From positions 62,001 to 126,000 of the forward strand of contig NZ_NHOC01000007.1 in assembly GCF_002157465.1 (NCBI RefSeq): a DNA stretch of 64,000 nt. Direction: 5' to 3'. The notes under the pieces are model-generated. The model ran no database searches and was not told where the DNA came from. It worked only from the letters and a program-made list of their open reading frames with translations. The position numbers and the translations under genes were made by a program. Source of the stretch: Butyricicoccus porcorum (GTDB taxonomy: Bacteria; Bacillota; Clostridia; Oscillospirales; Butyricicoccaceae). Shown here in pieces: positions 43,857 through 52,959 of the stretch. Within the stretch, counting starts at the first letter, position 1. The number at the start of each line of letters is the position of its first letter.

Positions 43857-44969
43857 ATGCCGACACAGGTAAAAAATTATCAGTGCCCTGCCTGCACCGG
43901 GCCGCTGCATTTTGACGCGGCGACCGGAAAGCTGGCGTGTGATTACTGCGGCTCATCCTATGAGATCGCGGAAATCGAGGCAATGTATGCACAACAGGAA
44001 CAAAAAACAGAACAGGCAGAACAGGCCACACAGACCGGGCAGAAGGAGGAAGCGAAAACAGATGCGTGGGATACCTTCGGTATGGCAGGCGAATGGCACG
44101 CGGACAGTATGCGCGCCTATACCTGCCCGTCCTGCGGCGCGGAGCTGATTTGTGATGCGAACACAGCGGCGACGAGCTGCCCATACTGCGGCAATCCGAC
44201 TGTTGTGCCCGGGCGGCTCGAGGGTATGCTCAAGCCGGACTACATCATTCCGTTTAAGGTGGATAAAAAAGCCGCAGTGGAAGCGCTGAAAAAGCATTAC
44301 AAAGGCAAGCGCCTGCTGCCCAAGGCATTCACCAGTGAGAACCATATTGAGGAAATCAAGGGCATTTATGTCCCGTTCTGGCTGTTTGACGGCACGGCAG
44401 ATGCGGATGTGCGCTTTCATGCGACCCGATCCTTTATGCATTCGGACGGGGAATATGAGATTACGACCACCCAGCATTTCGAGGTGCACCGCGCGGGTAC
44501 CATCCCGTTTCAGCGCATTCCGGTTGATGCATCCAGCAAGATGCCGGATGCGCATATGGATTCCATCGAGCCGTTTGAGTATGCGGATTTGGAGCCGTTT
44601 TCCATGGGGTATCTGCCCGGTTATTTGGCCGATAAATATGATGTCAGCATAGAGGAATGCGCTGAACGTGTAGAAGATCGCGTACAGCGCAGCGCCGTTG
44701 AGGCCATGCAGGCAACGGTACATGGCTATGAAATGTGCGTGCCGGAGCGTGCAGATGTGCAGCTGCATCGGGGAAAGGTAAGCTATGCGCTGCTTCCGGT
44801 CTGGATGCTCAGCACACAGTGGAACGGGAAGAATTTTCTGTTTGCCATGAACGGGCAGACCGGAAAGCTGGTTGGCGATCTTCCTGTAAGCTGGGGCAGA
44901 TTCTGGGCATGGTTCGCAGGCATTGCATTGCCGCTGGCGGCAGTGCTTGCGCTGGTGCTGTTTTTATGA
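43857..44969 (+). CDS. Zinc-ribbon membrane protein (YdjG-like)
   Basis: A 370-residue protein with two N-terminal zinc ribbons (YQCPACTGPLHFDA with CDYCGSSYEI; YTCPSCGAELICDA with CPYCGNPTVV), an E/Q-rich linker between them, a large soluble part with GIYVPFWLFDGTADADVRFH, and one hydrophobic C-terminal helix (WFAGIALPLAAVLALVLFL). Bacillus YdjG has this layout and recruits other cluster members to the membrane. Such proteins are sometimes misnamed as PriA helicase; no helicase motif is present. It lies 30 bp after the SPFH gene. Confidence 0.82.
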   Translation: MPTQVKNYQCPACTGPLHFDAATGKLACDYCGSSYEIAEIEAMYAQQEQKTEQAEQATQTGQKEEAKTDAWDTFGMAGEWHADSMRAYTCPSCGAELICDANTAATSCPYCGNPTVVPGRLEGMLKPDYIIPFKVDKKAAVEALKKHYKGKRLLPKAFTSENHIEEIKGIYVPFWLFDGTADADVRFHATRSFMHSDGEYEITTTQHFEVHRAGTIPFQRIPVDASSKMPDAHMDSIEPFEYADLEPFSMGYLPGYLADKYDVSIEECAERVEDRVQRSAVEAMQATVHGYEMCVPERADVQLHRGKVSYALLPVWMLSTQWNGKNFLFAMNGQTGKLVGDLPVSWGRFWAWFAGIALPLAAVLALVLFL

Positions 44970-44982
44970 GGAGGGCAGGACA

Positions 44983-45783
44983 ATGAAAAAACGGATAACT
45001 GCGTTCCTTTTTGCACTGTGTCTGTTGCTTGCATTCCCAGTGGCAGCTTGCGCAGCGGATGCGGATTTTGTCGTCGATGAAGCTGGTCTTCTGACCGATA
45101 CAGAAAAGTCGGAGCTCACGCAGCGTGCGTCTGCCATCTCGCAGCAGTATGCATGCGGTGTCTATATCGCCGTGTTGCAGGATTTCACCGACGGCGGTTA
45201 TACGGATATTCTGGCGTGTGCGAAGGATTATTACAGAAACAACGATCTCGGCGTAGGTGAAGGCAGGGACGGCGAGCTTCTGATGCTGAGCATGGAGGAT
45301 CGCGATTTTGCACTTATCGCGTATGGGGATTTCGGCAACGCCTCGTTTACCGATTACGGCAAGGAGGTGCTGGAGGATGAATTTCTCGACGATTTTGCCG
45401 ATGACAACTGGTATGACGGCTTTTCCGACTATCTGGACAAGAGTGAGGAAATGCTGGCGCTGTCGCAGAACGGCACACCGCTGGATGTGGGCAGCGATCC
45501 GGATGCGGCGCGCCGGTCGATGGGCACCAATCTCGCCATTGTCATTGTCGTGCCGTGCCTGATTGCGGGCGTTGTCTGCCTGATTTTCCGCATGCAGATG
45601 CGGACGGTACATGCCGCGCCGACTGCGCGCGATTACATCGCAGCGGATGCTGTGGCCCTCACACTGCATACAGATATGTACACCCACACGACCGAAACGC
45701 GGACGAAGATTCATAAGGATTCGGACAGCGGGGGAACGAGCGTGGGTTCGGACGGTTTTTCCGGCGACAGCGGAAAATTCTGA
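44983..45783 (+). CDS. TPM-domain secreted/membrane protein (YdjH/YgcG-like)
   Basis: A 266-residue protein with signal peptide (residues 1-24, FLFALCLLLAFPVAACAADA), a TPM domain from about residue 25 to 160 (FVVDEAGLLTDTEKSELTQR, GVYIAVLQDF), a membrane helix near 185-205 (LAIVIVVPCLIAGVVCLIF) and a Ser/Gly-rich tail ending DGFSGDSGKF. TPM proteins such as YdjH/Psb32 are linked to membrane-protein quality control. It begins 13 bp after the YdjG-like gene (GAGGAGGGCAGGACA). A PspA/YdjF gene, part of the Bacillus operon, is not adjacent. Confidence 0.85.
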   Translation: MKKRITAFLFALCLLLAFPVAACAADADFVVDEAGLLTDTEKSELTQRASAISQQYACGVYIAVLQDFTDGGYTDILACAKDYYRNNDLGVGEGRDGELLMLSMEDRDFALIAYGDFGNASFTDYGKEVLEDEFLDDFADDNWYDGFSDYLDKSEEMLALSQNGTPLDVGSDPDAARRSMGTNLAIVIVVPCLIAGVVCLIFRMQMRTVHAAPTARDYIAADAVALTLHTDMYTHTTETRTKIHKDSDSGGTSVGSDGFSGDSGKF

Positions 45784-45805
45784 CCAAACGATGTGAAAAA
45801 ACGGG

Positions 45806-45841
45806 AAAAGGGAATCCTGCCGGCGGGCGGATTCCCTTTTT
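45806..45841 (+). terminator. Rho-independent terminator after the SPFH cluster
   Basis: AAAAGGGAATCC (45806-45817) pairs with GGATTCCCTTTTT (45829-45841); a T tract is included. Confidence 0.88.
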
Positions 45842-45884
45842 GGCGGATGGAAACAACTTTTTTGTGAAAAAATGGTTTCTTCCC

Positions 45885-45913
45885 GCCACAAAAGCACACA
45901 TCTGTGTTATACT
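45885..45913 (+). promoter_or_regulatory. Promoter of the PurF-like gene
   Basis: An extended -10 TGTTATACT (TATACT at 45908-45913) with a weak -35 GCCACA (45885-45890), 17-bp spacing. Confidence 0.55.
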
Positions 45914-45975
45914 TGCTTTGAAGAAATTTTTGCTTTTCATCACATTTGTTTTTTTGATGCATAAGGAGGAAACCC

Positions 45976-47385
45976 ATGGGAGGATTTTTTGGCGTTGCTG
46001 CGAAGGATGACTGCGTGTTTGACCTGTTTTTCGGAACGGATTATCATTCTCATCTCGGAACGCGTCGCGGCGGTATGGCGGTGTATGGCGAAAACGGCTT
46101 TGACCGTTCCATCCATAACATTGAAAATGCACCGTTCCGTACAAAGTTTGACAAGGATGTCCAGGAGATGAAGGGCTATCTGGGCATCGGCTGTATCTCC
46201 GACTACGAACCGCAGCCGTTGATTGTGCGCTCGCATCACGGCACCTACGCTATTACAACGGTCAGCAAGATCAACAACACCGATGAAATCGTCAGCACCA
46301 TTTTTGACAATGGTAATTCGCATTTTCTGGAGATGAGCGGCGGTGACGTCAACCCGACTGAGTTGGTCGCGGCGCTGATTAACCAGAAAGAAAATCTCAT
46401 CGAGGGCATCCATTATGCGCTGGAGACCATCGACGGCTCGCTGACGCTGATGGTCATGACACCGAAGGGTATTTATGCCGCGAGAGACAAATACGGCAGA
46501 ACGCCGATCACCATCGGCAAAAAGGACGATGCCTATTGTATCGCCTTTGAAAAGTTCTCCTATCTCAATCTCGGCTATCAGGATTACAAGGAGCTCGGTC
46601 CGGGAGAAATTGATGTCGTGACGCCGGAGGGAGTCAAGACACTGATTGCGCCCGGAAAGGATATGAAGATTTGCACGTTCCTCTGGGTCTATTATGGCTA
46701 TCCGTCCAGCTCGTATGAGGGCGTGAGCGTCGAGCAGATGCGCTACCGCTGCGGACAGAAAATGGCAAAACGCGACCATGTCCGCCCGGATACCGTCGCA
46801 GGCGTGCCGGACTCCGGCATTGCGCATGCAGTCGGCTATTCCAACGCGTCAGGCATTCCGTATTCCCGTCCGTTCATCAAGTATACGCCGACCTGGCCGC
46901 GCTCGTTCATGCCGACCATTCAGAGCAAACGCAATCTGATTGCAAAGATGAAGCTGATCCCGGTGCACGACCTAATCCGCGGCAAGCGCCTGATGCTGAT
47001 CGACGATTCCATCGTCCGCGGCACACAGATGCGCGAGACGACGGAATTTCTGTATCAGAGCGGTGCGAGCGAAGTACATATCCGTTCGGCCTGCCCGCCG
47101 CTGGTATACGGCTGCAAATATCTCAATTTCTCGCGCTCGTCGTCGGAGATGGATCTGATTACCCGCCGTGTCATCGCACGGCTGGAAGGTACGGAGGATG
47201 TTTCTGACGAGGTGCTTCAGCAGTATACCGATCCGGAATCCCCGAAATATGACACCATGGTCGAGGAAATTCGCAAGGAGCTGGACTTCACGTCACTGCG
47301 CTATAACCGTCTGGACGATATGCTGGAAGCGGTTGGCATTCCGAAGGAAAATCTCTGCACCTATTGCTGGGACGGCAGGGAATGA
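45976..47385 (+). CDS. Amidophosphoribosyltransferase-like protein lacking the glutaminase Cys
   Basis: A 469-residue paralogue of PurF. The N-terminal class II amidotransferase fold is recognisable (DYHSHLGTRRGGMAVYG, ARDKYGRTPITIG), but the protein starts MGGFFGV instead of the usual M-C-G-(I/F), so the nucleophilic Cys that releases ammonia from glutamine is missing. The C-terminal phosphoribosyltransferase domain keeps the PRPP loop LMLIDDSIVRGTQ and ends CTYCWDGRE. Such Cys-less members occur across Clostridia as a separate branch; the reaction is unknown, perhaps NH3-dependent or regulatory. AAGGAGGAAACCC sets the start. It is monocistronic with its own promoter and terminator. Confidence 0.82.
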   Translation: MGGFFGVAAKDDCVFDLFFGTDYHSHLGTRRGGMAVYGENGFDRSIHNIENAPFRTKFDKDVQEMKGYLGIGCISDYEPQPLIVRSHHGTYAITTVSKINNTDEIVSTIFDNGNSHFLEMSGGDVNPTELVAALINQKENLIEGIHYALETIDGSLTLMVMTPKGIYAARDKYGRTPITIGKKDDAYCIAFEKFSYLNLGYQDYKELGPGEIDVVTPEGVKTLIAPGKDMKICTFLWVYYGYPSSSYEGVSVEQMRYRCGQKMAKRDHVRPDTVAGVPDSGIAHAVGYSNASGIPYSRPFIKYTPTWPRSFMPTIQSKRNLIAKMKLIPVHDLIRGKRLMLIDDSIVRGTQMRETTEFLYQSGASEVHIRSACPPLVYGCKYLNFSRSSSEMDLITRRVIARLEGTEDVSDEVLQQYTDPESPKYDTMVEEIRKELDFTSLRYNRLDDMLEAVGIPKENLCTYCWDGRE

Positions 47386-47408
47386 CAGAAACAGAAAATT
47401 GACCCGCG

Positions 47409-47438
47409 ACGGGGCTGCCGGTGTGCAGCCCCGTTTTT
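47409..47438 (+). terminator. Rho-independent terminator
   Basis: ACGGGGCTGC (47409-47418) pairs with GCAGCCCCGT (47425-47434), followed by TTTTT. Confidence 0.88.
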
Positions 47439-47445
47439 GCTGTAT

Positions 47446-47474
47446 TTGATAACCATTTTTGAATGTGATATAAT
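47446..47474 (+). promoter_or_regulatory. Strong promoter of the sensor-kinase operon
   Basis: TTGATA (47446-47451), 17-bp spacer and TATAAT (47469-47474), with an extended -10 TGA. Forty bases separate it from the start codon. Confidence 0.75.
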
Positions 47475-47514
47475 TACCGCGACAGAAACAAAGGGAAAAG
47501 GTGGAAGAGGGTAC

Positions 47515-49203
47515 ATGAAGCTGGGATTCAGGCAGAAAAGCATACTGAGCATGATTTTTGTATCGATGATTGTGTCCATTGCATTGTCTGCGGTATTATA
47601 TAACAATTCCGTGGATGTCATCGAGGAAAATTATACCGATTCAGCGACCAACAGCCTGACTGTCTGTGCCGGAATGTTTGACGACATGATGCGGGAGGCG
47701 TACTATACGGCAATCAATGCAGCGGCGGATACAGAACTGCAGCAGCTCGTACAGGACTACGACAGCAGCACCGATCCTCAGATTCTGGAACGGCTGGCAT
47801 CGTACCGCAACGGCAGCATTGATTCGGTTTACTGCTTTCTTCCGTCACAGAGCCTCGCGCTCAAGGTGACGCAGTCAGAACAGCTGGCTCAACCGTGCAG
47901 TGAAGAAGATGTCTTGTGGATGTACCGCCTGACCGATGTGCAGGACGACCCGCTTTCGCCACAGTATGTGACAGATGAGACCTCTGTCGTGAAAAAACAG
48001 ATTTTCACCTATGCAAAGCCTGTGCACAATACAACAGACGGGCAGACGGTGGGATATATCATTGTCAATGTGGACGAGCGCGATGTATATTTCAGCTGTT
48101 TGCAGGGGCATGGAAATCCCGGCAGGGGGAGCAGCTATATTATCACGCCGGATGGACGTGTGGCTTCGGGAACAAACCTGAAGCTGCTCGGAACACAGCG
48201 GAAGGAACCGCAGGACAATATGCTTGTCACAAGCGTGACAGCGCCACTGAGCCAGTATGAGATGACCATTGTAGCGGACAGGAGTGTTATCACAGGCGAC
48301 ATCACGCGCACAAGAAACCAGATATTCCTGATTGCGCTCCTGCTCAACCTTCTGGCATGCATCCTGATTCTGGTCATTGTCACCAAGATGCTGCGCCCGT
48401 TGAAAAATCTGGAGGAAACGATGGATCAGGTCAGCCAGGGCGACCTGACGGCGCGTACAGAAGTACAGTCGGAGGATGAAATCGGACGCCTGTCCAAAGG
48501 ATTTAATGATATGATCGGACAGGTTGAGGATTTAATTGACCAGCTGGTTACGGAAAAGCTGCTTAAAAAGGAAGCGGAAATCGAGGCGCTCAAATATCAG
48601 ATTACACCGCATTTCATGTATAATACGCTCAATTCCATCAAATACGCCGCGGTTTTGCAGAATTCCTCCGAGATCGCGGAGCAGCTGGAGGCATTTATCG
48701 AGCTGCTGCAGCTCAGCGCGAGCGACCGCGGCGCGTTTATCACCATGGAGCAGGAGATTCACATGGTGCAGAATTATACAAAGCTCCAGCTGTTCCGTTA
48801 TGCCAACAGCTTTACAGTGGATTTCGATGTCAGTCCGGATATTGCACGCTGCTATGTGCCCAGCCTGCTCATTCAGCCGCTGGTGGAAAATGCAATCCTG
48901 CACGGCATCGACCTCAAGAAATCGGGCGGGCGCATTGTTGTCCGCGCGGCAAAGGAAGGGGATATGCTGGCAATCAGCGTCGAGGACAACGGCAGAGGCA
49001 TGACAGAAGACGATCTGAAGCAGTTGATGAGCGGCGAACGGCGCAGCAAATTCAGCGGCATCGGCGTGCGCAATGTGCGCGAGCGGCTGCAATTATACTA
49101 TGGAGAAAAGGGAAAGCTCGCATTTTATTCCGGAGCGCAGTACGGCACGGTGGCCGTGATTACCATGCCGGCTTCCTATGATGCGGAGGAGTATACGATT
49201 TGA
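47515..49203 (+). CDS. YesM-type sensor histidine kinase
   Basis: A 562-residue two-helix sensor kinase. Membrane segments lie near residues 10-35 (SILSMIFVSMIVSIALSAVL) and 268-292 (IFLIALLLNLLACILILVIV), enclosing a dCache-like extracellular sensor. A HAMP region follows (LRPLKNLEETMDQVSQGDLT), then the His_kinase domain with the phospho-acceptor in YQITPHFMYNTLNSIKYAA and the ATPase N/G boxes PLVENAILHG and EDNGRGM. YesM kinases usually sense sugars. It overlaps the next gene and is co-transcribed with a binding protein and a YesN-like regulator. Confidence 0.93.
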   Translation: MKLGFRQKSILSMIFVSMIVSIALSAVLYNNSVDVIEENYTDSATNSLTVCAGMFDDMMREAYYTAINAAADTELQQLVQDYDSSTDPQILERLASYRNGSIDSVYCFLPSQSLALKVTQSEQLAQPCSEEDVLWMYRLTDVQDDPLSPQYVTDETSVVKKQIFTYAKPVHNTTDGQTVGYIIVNVDERDVYFSCLQGHGNPGRGSSYIITPDGRVASGTNLKLLGTQRKEPQDNMLVTSVTAPLSQYEMTIVADRSVITGDITRTRNQIFLIALLLNLLACILILVIVTKMLRPLKNLEETMDQVSQGDLTARTEVQSEDEIGRLSKGFNDMIGQVEDLIDQLVTEKLLKKEAEIEALKYQITPHFMYNTLNSIKYAAVLQNSSEIAEQLEAFIELLQLSASDRGAFITMEQEIHMVQNYTKLQLFRYANSFTVDFDVSPDIARCYVPSLLIQPLVENAILHGIDLKKSGGRIVVRAAKEGDMLAISVEDNGRGMTEDDLKQLMSGERRSKFSGIGVRNVRERLQLYYGEKGKLAFYSGAQYGTVAVITMPASYDAEEYTI

Positions 49204-50156
49204 GAAGGCATGCAATTAAAATTGCTGTATTGCTGCTGGCAGCGCTTTTGCTGGCCGGCTGTGGCAGTGAGGAGCAAACGCAGGAAAAGCGCACGATCTG
49301 CGTCGTACTCAAAGCGATGGACTCAGTGCACTGGCTGTCTGTGGAGGACGGCTTGAAAAGCGCGGCAAATGATTACGGTGTTTCAGTCAACATCCTGTGG
49401 CCGTCGCATGAGGACGATGTGGAGACGCAGAATACCATTTTGCAGGATGTAATCGATTCTGAACCGGATGCCATTGCGGTCTCACCGTGTGATTCGGATG
49501 GTGCTGATGTGCTGGGTCTGGCTGCGCGGGAGGACATTCCATGCTTTTATATTGATACGGTGGCGGATCGGTTTGATTTTCCATATATCGGCGCAAACAA
49601 TCATCAGATCGGCGTGCTGGCGGCAAAAGCACTGGACAGAAAGCTGGGGAGCGGAAAGGTTGCCGTCATCACCGGCAGCCGCAGGCAGAGTACGCATGAG
49701 GAGCGTTTGCAGGGCTTTACTGACTACATCGAACAATATACAGATTTAGAGCTTTGTGCGGTCGAAGAGGCAGAGAGCAGCAGCTATGTCGAGGGCACAG
49801 CCTGTATGGAACAGCTGATGCGGGAGAACCCGGATATTGAAGGTGTCTTCTGCACCAGCGCAGTGATTGTGCTCGGCGCAATGCAGCAGCTTGAGCGCAC
49901 CGGCGGTGATGTGCAGCTGGTTGGTGTGGACATGCAGAGCGATGCGATGGCAGGCGTTGAGGATGGAAAAATTCTCGCGCTGGTCGGACAAAACGGCTAT
50001 GAAATCGGATATCAGACCGTTGCGACCATTGTACATTCGTTGGATGGGGAGGAAATTTCCCACCATACATATGTGGAGACACCGCTGATTACACAGGGAA
50101 ATGTGGCGGAATATTTAGAAAAATATCTGACGGAGAGAGGTGAGAGTGATGACTAA
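49200..50156 (+). CDS. Sugar-binding-protein-like lipoprotein (RbsB/LacI-type)
   Basis: A 318-residue lipoprotein: signal with lipobox LLAGC (Cys near residue 21), then a periplasmic-binding-protein type I fold (TICVVLKAMDSVHWLSVEDG, PDAIAVSPCDSD, GKVAVITGSRRQSTHEERLQ, VQLVGVDMQSDAMAGVEDGK). The start is a TTG overlapping the kinase stop (TTGA). No permease or ATPase of an ABC importer is nearby, so it more likely feeds the adjacent kinase as a ligand-sensing co-receptor than a transporter. The ligand is unknown, most likely a sugar. Confidence 0.88.
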   Translation: MRRHAIKIAVLLLAALLLAGCGSEEQTQEKRTICVVLKAMDSVHWLSVEDGLKSAANDYGVSVNILWPSHEDDVETQNTILQDVIDSEPDAIAVSPCDSDGADVLGLAAREDIPCFYIDTVADRFDFPYIGANNHQIGVLAAKALDRKLGSGKVAVITGSRRQSTHEERLQGFTDYIEQYTDLELCAVEEAESSSYVEGTACMEQLMRENPDIEGVFCTSAVIVLGAMQQLERTGGDVQLVGVDMQSDAMAGVEDGKILALVGQNGYEIGYQTVATIVHSLDGEEISHHTYVETPLITQGNVAEYLEKYLTERGESDD

Positions 50157-51645
50157 GATACTGCTTGTGGATGATGATTTCCTTGTCCGCACATTCTTAT
50201 CGCGCCTGACGGACTGGGAAAAGCACGGCTACACACTGGTCGGTGCAGCGCAGGACGGAGAGGAAGCGCTGCGCATGACGGAGGAATACCGGCCGGATAT
50301 CATCATCACCGACATCAGCATGCCGGTGATGGACGGCATTGAACTGATCCGCAGGCTCAGACAGCAGGAAAATACCGCGTGTATCGTCGTACTGAGCTGC
50401 CATGACGACTTTGACTATGTCAGGGAAGCCATGAAGCTCGGCGCAAATGAATATGTCCTCAAAAATCTGCTGACAGAGGACACGCTGCTCAAGCTGCTCG
50501 TCGATTTGAAGAAGAAGATTGTATCGACATCACAGGGCGGGCTTCAGTTCGATGCGCCGGAGGTGGAGCGGGCCTATTACCTGAAGCTGCTGCAGGGCAG
50601 CGCGCCGCGGCCGGAGGACGGCTTCCACACAGGGGCTGCACTTGCGGTGCTGATTCTCGATTATGAAACCCGGGTCTCTGCAATGGAGCTGGAGCAGCAG
50701 AAACGATTCCATTCCTCATTTGCTCAGATTTGCCGCGAGGTGTGCCGCAACCAGTCGGCCGTCCGCTGTATCCATGTGCAGCAGGGGGAATATGCATTGC
50801 TGCTGGATTTTTCCGGCATTTCGAGCGTATATGAACGCCGGGAGAAAATACAGCAATATGCATCGGCGGTTGTGCGGTATGCGGAGCGGTATCTGGCAGT
50901 TTCGGTGTGCGTCGGCACGAGCCGGGCAGAGAATTTCAATCCGAAAGCTGACGAATGCTGGCAGGAAGCACAGGAAGCACGGAACGAGCGGTTTTATTCG
51001 GCGCAGACCGTCCTGTATGGCTGGCAGATTGAGCCATGTGGAAAAGAAATCCCGTCTGCGGCGCAGCGGTTCAGTGAGGAAGTGCCGAAGTATATGGAAA
51101 AGCGGGACGGCGGGCTGCTGCGGCAGCGGTGGGAGGAAGCACTGGCGGCATTCCGCGCGGAACATACCGAGGCGCGGCTGGTACAGGAATGGCTGCGGCA
51201 GACAGACCGGAAAGCTGGGATTCCCCAGCGCACTGCGCCGGATATGCTTGACGGCTTCCGCGGCTTGGAACGTGCCTACCTGACCTTCCGCGAGGAAATC
51301 CTTCCGCAGCCGGACAACTACAGCAGTGCGGTCAGCCGCACCATCCGCTATCTCCAGCAAAACCATACCGGTGAAGCCACACTGATCGAAGCGGCAGAAC
51401 AGGTTCACCTCAACCCGGCATATCTGAGCCATATTTTCAGCAAGGAAACCGGCATCACGTTTTCGGAATACCTGCTTTCCTGCCGCCTTGGCACGGCGAA
51501 GGAACTGCTGGTGAATACGGATGATAAAATCCGGGAGGTCAGCGTAAAGAGCGGTTTTAATGACTACCGTAATTTCTGCAAGGTGTTCAAAAAAACTGTG
51601 GGAGAGACCCCACAGAATTACCGGAAACAGTGCAGGACAAAATAA
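50149..51645 (+). CDS. YesN-type response regulator with AraC DNA-binding domain
   Basis: A 498-residue regulator. The receiver domain has KILLVDDD with phospho-Asp in DIIITDISMPVMDG and the conserved Lys in ANEYVLKNLL; a large unknown middle follows; the C-terminal AraC double HTH (about 395-495) is complete (HLNPAYLSHIFSKETGITFS, SVKSGFNDYRNFCKVFKKTV). ATG 50149 follows GAGAGGTGAG; it overlaps the lipoprotein gene. It should be phosphorylated by the neighbouring kinase and activate sugar genes; direct repeats at 51700-51778 are candidate targets. Confidence 0.93.
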   Translation: MTKILLVDDDFLVRTFLSRLTDWEKHGYTLVGAAQDGEEALRMTEEYRPDIIITDISMPVMDGIELIRRLRQQENTACIVVLSCHDDFDYVREAMKLGANEYVLKNLLTEDTLLKLLVDLKKKIVSTSQGGLQFDAPEVERAYYLKLLQGSAPRPEDGFHTGAALAVLILDYETRVSAMELEQQKRFHSSFAQICREVCRNQSAVRCIHVQQGEYALLLDFSGISSVYERREKIQQYASAVVRYAERYLAVSVCVGTSRAENFNPKADECWQEAQEARNERFYSAQTVLYGWQIEPCGKEIPSAAQRFSEEVPKYMEKRDGGLLRQRWEEALAAFRAEHTEARLVQEWLRQTDRKAGIPQRTAPDMLDGFRGLERAYLTFREEILPQPDNYSSAVSRTIRYLQQNHTGEATLIEAAEQVHLNPAYLSHIFSKETGITFSEYLLSCRLGTAKELLVNTDDKIREVSVKSGFNDYRNFCKVFKKTVGETPQNYRKQCRTK

Positions 51646-51661
51646 ACCACAGGAAAACAGG

Positions 51662-51698
51662 CAGGGCAGAAGGCATATGCTTTCTGCCCTGTTTTTTT
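51662..51698 (+). terminator. Rho-independent terminator after the sensor operon
   Basis: CAGGGCAGAA (51662-51671) pairs with TTCTGCCCTG (51682-51691), followed by seven T. Confidence 0.9.
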
Positions 51699-51699
51699 G

Positions 51700-51778
51700 C
51701 CTAAAAAAATGACACAATTCCAAAAGATGAACACAAAAAAACGGGAGACAAACGTGGCAGACCTAAAATAATGACACA
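51700..51778. promoter_or_regulatory. Pair of 17-bp direct repeats, candidate AraC/YesN binding sites
   Basis: CCTAAAAAAATGACACA (51700-51716) and CCTAAAATAATGACACA (51762-51778) match at 16 of 17 positions and are 62 bp apart, close to six helical turns. They lie between the sensor operon and the oxidoreductase genes; a TACAAT box follows at 51884-51889. Confidence 0.55.
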
Positions 51779-51950
51779 TTGAGAAAATGTTTGTACAGTT
51801 TTCCGAACAGCTTTTGACCAAAGTGCAAAACCAACAACACAAAATCTAAACAAACTGACATTTTTCTGCCTGTATTTTCGCAGTACAATAGCGCCAGCAA
51901 AAGACAATGACAGCTTCTGCAAAATAATTCACGAAAAAGGAGAGATTTTC

Positions 51951-52958
51951 ATGAAGGTTGGTATTATCGGTGCTGGACGTATTGGCAAGGTTCATGCAAA
52001 AAACATTTCCATGTTTGTCCCGGAGATGGAGATCAAGACCATCGCGGATCCGTTTGCGAACGATGCAACTCGTGAGTTTGCGGCACAGTGCCACATCCCA
52101 AACGTTTCCACCGATCCGGCAGATATCCTGAACGATCCGGAGATTGAAGCAGTTCTGATCTGCTCCTCCACGGATACGCACTCTCATTTCATCATCGAAG
52201 CGGCGAAGGCAAAGAAGCATATCTTCTGTGAGAAGCCGATTGATTATGATCTGAACAAGGTTCACGAAGCAATCAATGCGGCAAAGGAAGCCGGCGTCAA
52301 GCTCCAGATCGGATTCTGCCGCCGCTTCGACCACAACCACCGTGCCGTATACGATATGGTTCAGAGCGGCAAGGTTGGCAAGGTCAACATCATTAAGGTG
52401 TCCTCCCGTGACCCGGAGCCCCCTCCGGTATCCTATGTCAAGGTTTCCGGCGGTATCTTTTATGACATGATGATCCACGACTTCGATATGGTTCGCTTCC
52501 TCGCGGGCTCTGAGGTAACGGAAGTCAGCGCATACGGTTCGGTTCTGGTTGATCCGGGCATTGGCGAGGCAGGCGACGTAGATACCGCAGTTGTCACCCT
52601 CAAGTTTGAGAACGGCGCAATCGGCATCATCGATAACTCCCGCAAGGCAGTTTATGGTTATGACCAGCGCGTTGAGGTCTTCGGTTCCGAGGGCTGCGCA
52701 CAGGATGAAAACGATATCCCGTCCACCGCTGTTCTGTCCACTGCGGATGGCACAACCTATGGTACCGCATACAAGGTTATGTGGGATCGTTACACCGGTG
52801 CATTTGTCTCTGAGATGAAGGCATTTGCAGATGCTGTAATCAACGACACAGAGACCCCGGTAACCGGCGAAGACGGTCTGTATCCGGTTCTGATGGCTGC
52901 TGCGGCAACCAAGTCCCTCAAGGAAGGCCGCCCGGTCAAGATTTCGGAGGTAGAGTAA
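51951..52958 (+). CDS. iolG: Inositol 2-dehydrogenase-like oxidoreductase (Gfo/Idh/MocA)
   Basis: A 335-residue NAD(P)-dependent sugar/cyclitol dehydrogenase. The Rossmann motif GIIGAGRIGKVHAKN opens the protein, EKPIDYD contains the catalytic Lys, and GFCRRFDHNHRAVYDMVQSG with SRDPEPPPVSYVKVSGGIF and DMMIHDFDMVRFL closely follow the IolG pattern (catalytic Asp and His). It would oxidise myo-inositol or a related sugar to the keto form. The next gene starts two bases after its stop region. No other iol gene is here, so the true substrate is open. Confidence 0.87.
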   Translation: MKVGIIGAGRIGKVHAKNISMFVPEMEIKTIADPFANDATREFAAQCHIPNVSTDPADILNDPEIEAVLICSSTDTHSHFIIEAAKAKKHIFCEKPIDYDLNKVHEAINAAKEAGVKLQIGFCRRFDHNHRAVYDMVQSGKVGKVNIIKVSSRDPEPPPVSYVKVSGGIFYDMMIHDFDMVRFLAGSEVTEVSAYGSVLVDPGIGEAGDVDTAVVTLKFENGAIGIIDNSRKAVYGYDQRVEVFGSEGCAQDENDIPSTAVLSTADGTTYGTAYKVMWDRYTGAFVSEMKAFADAVINDTETPVTGEDGLYPVLMAAAATKSLKEGRPVKISEVE

Positions 52959-52959
52959 T

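Noticed and set aside
43857-44969. PriA-like replication restart helicase
   Set aside because: The zinc ribbons may suggest it, but there are no Walker or helicase motifs; the layout matches YdjG.
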